DNA of 64,000 bases from an uncultured Pseudomonadales bacterium (GTDB taxonomy: Bacteria; Pseudomonadota; Gammaproteobacteria; Pseudomonadales; Azotimanducaceae), in the NCBI GenBank assembly GCA_958296165.1, contig OY282447.1, forward strand, positions 1,488,001 to 1,552,000, in the 5' to 3' direction. The translations under genes and the position numbers were made by a program. Shown here in pieces: positions 63,196 through 64,000 of this stretch (the first letter of the stretch is position 1; the number at the start of each line of letters is the position of its first letter). Below the pieces are notes generated by a model. It was not told the DNA's origin. It worked only from the letters and a program-made list of their open reading frames with translations, and did not search any database.

Positions 63196-63908
63196 CTCGA
63201 TGTCCGATCTAGCGAGCTGGCCTGTGCGATCAAGGCTTGGACGACAGCCAAGTCGCTGTGCCATGAGTCGAGAATCGACAACATGGAGCTTATTCTCATC
63301 TGCTGGTTTGGCTCCTTGATGTCGCGGTGGATGTTGATCCGACAATGCGCCGTCGCTTCCGGCCCTTCTCGGATGTCCAGTGTCACGCGCTTGTCAGTCA
63401 TCTCATAGATCGCCTTGAGCTCGAACCTCGGCACAACAGACTGGAAGCTCATCCAAGCGCCGTCTGACTTCAACGCATTTGACACATGACAGATTGATGA
63501 GTTTCGCACTGCGCAGGTGAGGTTTGTTCCCAACGCCCTGTAAGGAACATGTGGAACCGTCTTCAAATAGCCCTTGGCGGCGGACGCACAAGCTAGCGAC
63601 TCAGGCAACAGTGGATCGCCAGATTGCTCGAACACCACCCGGGAAGGGTCTGCCGTGATAAGAAGACCATTATCGAACCCCACCCGTGAGAGTGTTGGGG
63701 TAGTAAATACCTCCTCTTCAGCCGGCTGCCAGCGTTCGTCGGTGATGCCGTTATGCCTAAGGAAGTCAGGATTGAGAATCGTCGGATTGTGAGTCTCTGC
63801 CACAATGACCACTGAGAACTGGGTGATGTCCATCTGTTGGCTAGGCTCGGTCATATTCCACCCGGTCGTGGTTGGCGACAGAGCCTGCGATTGCCCAACG
63901 TGCGGCAT
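63189..63908 (-). CDS. Uncharacterised protein, first complete gene of coupled operon
   Basis: About 239 residues. ATG 63908 overlaps the stop of the upstream gene (TAATG), which favours it; MTEPSQQMDITQ at 63854 is an alternative start. Contains TQFSVVIVAETHNPTILNPD, VFTTPTLSRVGFDNGLLITA and PRFELKAIYEMTDKRVTLDI, a beta-rich soluble protein without signal. The AETHNPTILNPDFLRHNGI segment looks like a conserved core. Lower GC than the chromosome around it. Function unknown. Confidence 0.65.
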   Translation of the reverse strand: MPHVGQSQALSPTTTGWNMTEPSQQMDITQFSVVIVAETHNPTILNPDFLRHNGITDERWQPAEEEVFTTPTLSRVGFDNGLLITADPSRVVFEQSGDPLLPESLACASAAKGYLKTVPHVPYRALGTNLTCAVRNSSICHVSNALKSDGAWMSFQSVVPRFELKAIYEMTDKRVTLDIREGPEATAHCRINIHRDIKEPNQQMRISSMLSILDSWHSDLAVVQALIAQASSLDRTSRC

Positions 63909-64000
63909 TACGCAAGCTCCCGTTTACGGTGTAGCCGTTGGTACGCCGCAGTACCCGCTCCAATACGCACATGTGTACTGTCTACCAGATCGCTCACGCA
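63908..64000 (-). CDS. C-terminal end of an unknown gene (continues beyond window)
   Basis: Open minus-strand frame from the window edge ending SDLVDSTHVRIGAGTAAYQR and a basic LHRKRELA, with a TAA stop overlapping the next start as TAATG. Too short to assign. It implies the operon extends to the right of the window. Confidence 0.45.
   Translation of the reverse strand, partial: CVSDLVDSTHVRIGAGTAAYQRLHRKRELA

Noticed and set aside
1-64000. CRISPR arrays, rRNA genes, origin or integron attC clusters
   Set aside because: No regularly spaced repeats, rRNA-like stretches, DnaA-box clusters or integrase genes were seen on either strand.

Overview
The window is GC-rich, densely coded DNA. It looks like the chromosome of a gammaproteobacterium, probably uncultured, marine or host-associated. 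That placement is inferred from cmoA-cmoB, lpxB-rnhB, an outer-membrane TonB receptor, a secretin, Tat and lipoprotein signals, a UGSC-family selenoprotein and CaiB-type CoA-transferases. Many genes overlap as ATGA, TTGA, GTGA or TAATG, so translational coupling is common.

Layout. 1-4.7 kb: cmoB (cut by the window edge) and cmoA on the minus strand, then a TonB-dependent receptor. 5.0-8.4 kb: a lower-GC two-gene module made of a GHKL-ATPase multidomain protein and a small overlapping partner, followed by an Rpn-type nuclease relic and tRNA-Pro(CGG). 9.2-14.4 kb: an S33 hydrolase-natA-natB-like operon whose natA 5' end is split by a complete IS1380-family element with a TCAA target duplication. 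14.5-18.9 kb: a quinone oxidoreductase and a DUF5916-VOC-hypothetical operon. 19.0-27.2 kb: one methyltransferase gene cut in two by about 7.4 kb of nested mobile DNA (a small TIR element, then an ISAs1-ended composite transposon carrying an IS110 relic and a secreted repeat/PKD/subtilase-tail protein). 27.3-35.1 kb: an AAA ATPase, an iorAB-type molybdenum hydroxylase, a DUF2233 lipoprotein, a frameshifted AlbA_2 regulator and an LLM flavin oxidoreductase. 35.3-42.1 kb (minus strand): a secreted protein with a poly-C tract, a secretin with a GspC-like partner, rnhB and lpxB. 42.2-43.7 kb: tandem Uma2-family genes, one with an internal deletion. 43.9-50.4 kb: an AlbA_2/ParA pair, an MFS transporter, an Amt ammonium channel, a VOC protein and a class III CoA-transferase. 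50.4-56.1 kb (minus strand): a CoA-transferase, a TcuA-like flavoprotein and putA. 56.3-57.7 kb: two secreted or outer-membrane proteins. 57.8-61.0 kb: a three-gene operon holding a UGSC selenoprotein with an in-frame UGA. 61.0-62.1 kb: an NAD-dependent epimerase. 62.2-64.0 kb: a coupled operon of uncharacterised genes running off the right edge.

Most notable items: (i) the UGSC selenoprotein, which a standard gene caller would truncate at the Sec codon, with a plausible bacterial SECIS hairpin; (ii) the GHKL two-gene cassette preceded by a multi-stem element, a candidate undescribed conflict system; (iii) the methyltransferase that can be rebuilt across 7.4 kb of insertions with clean target duplications; (iv) natA, which can be rebuilt across IS1380; (v) the uncharacterised coupled operon at the right edge. 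All functional statements come from reading motifs by eye; no database search was possible.
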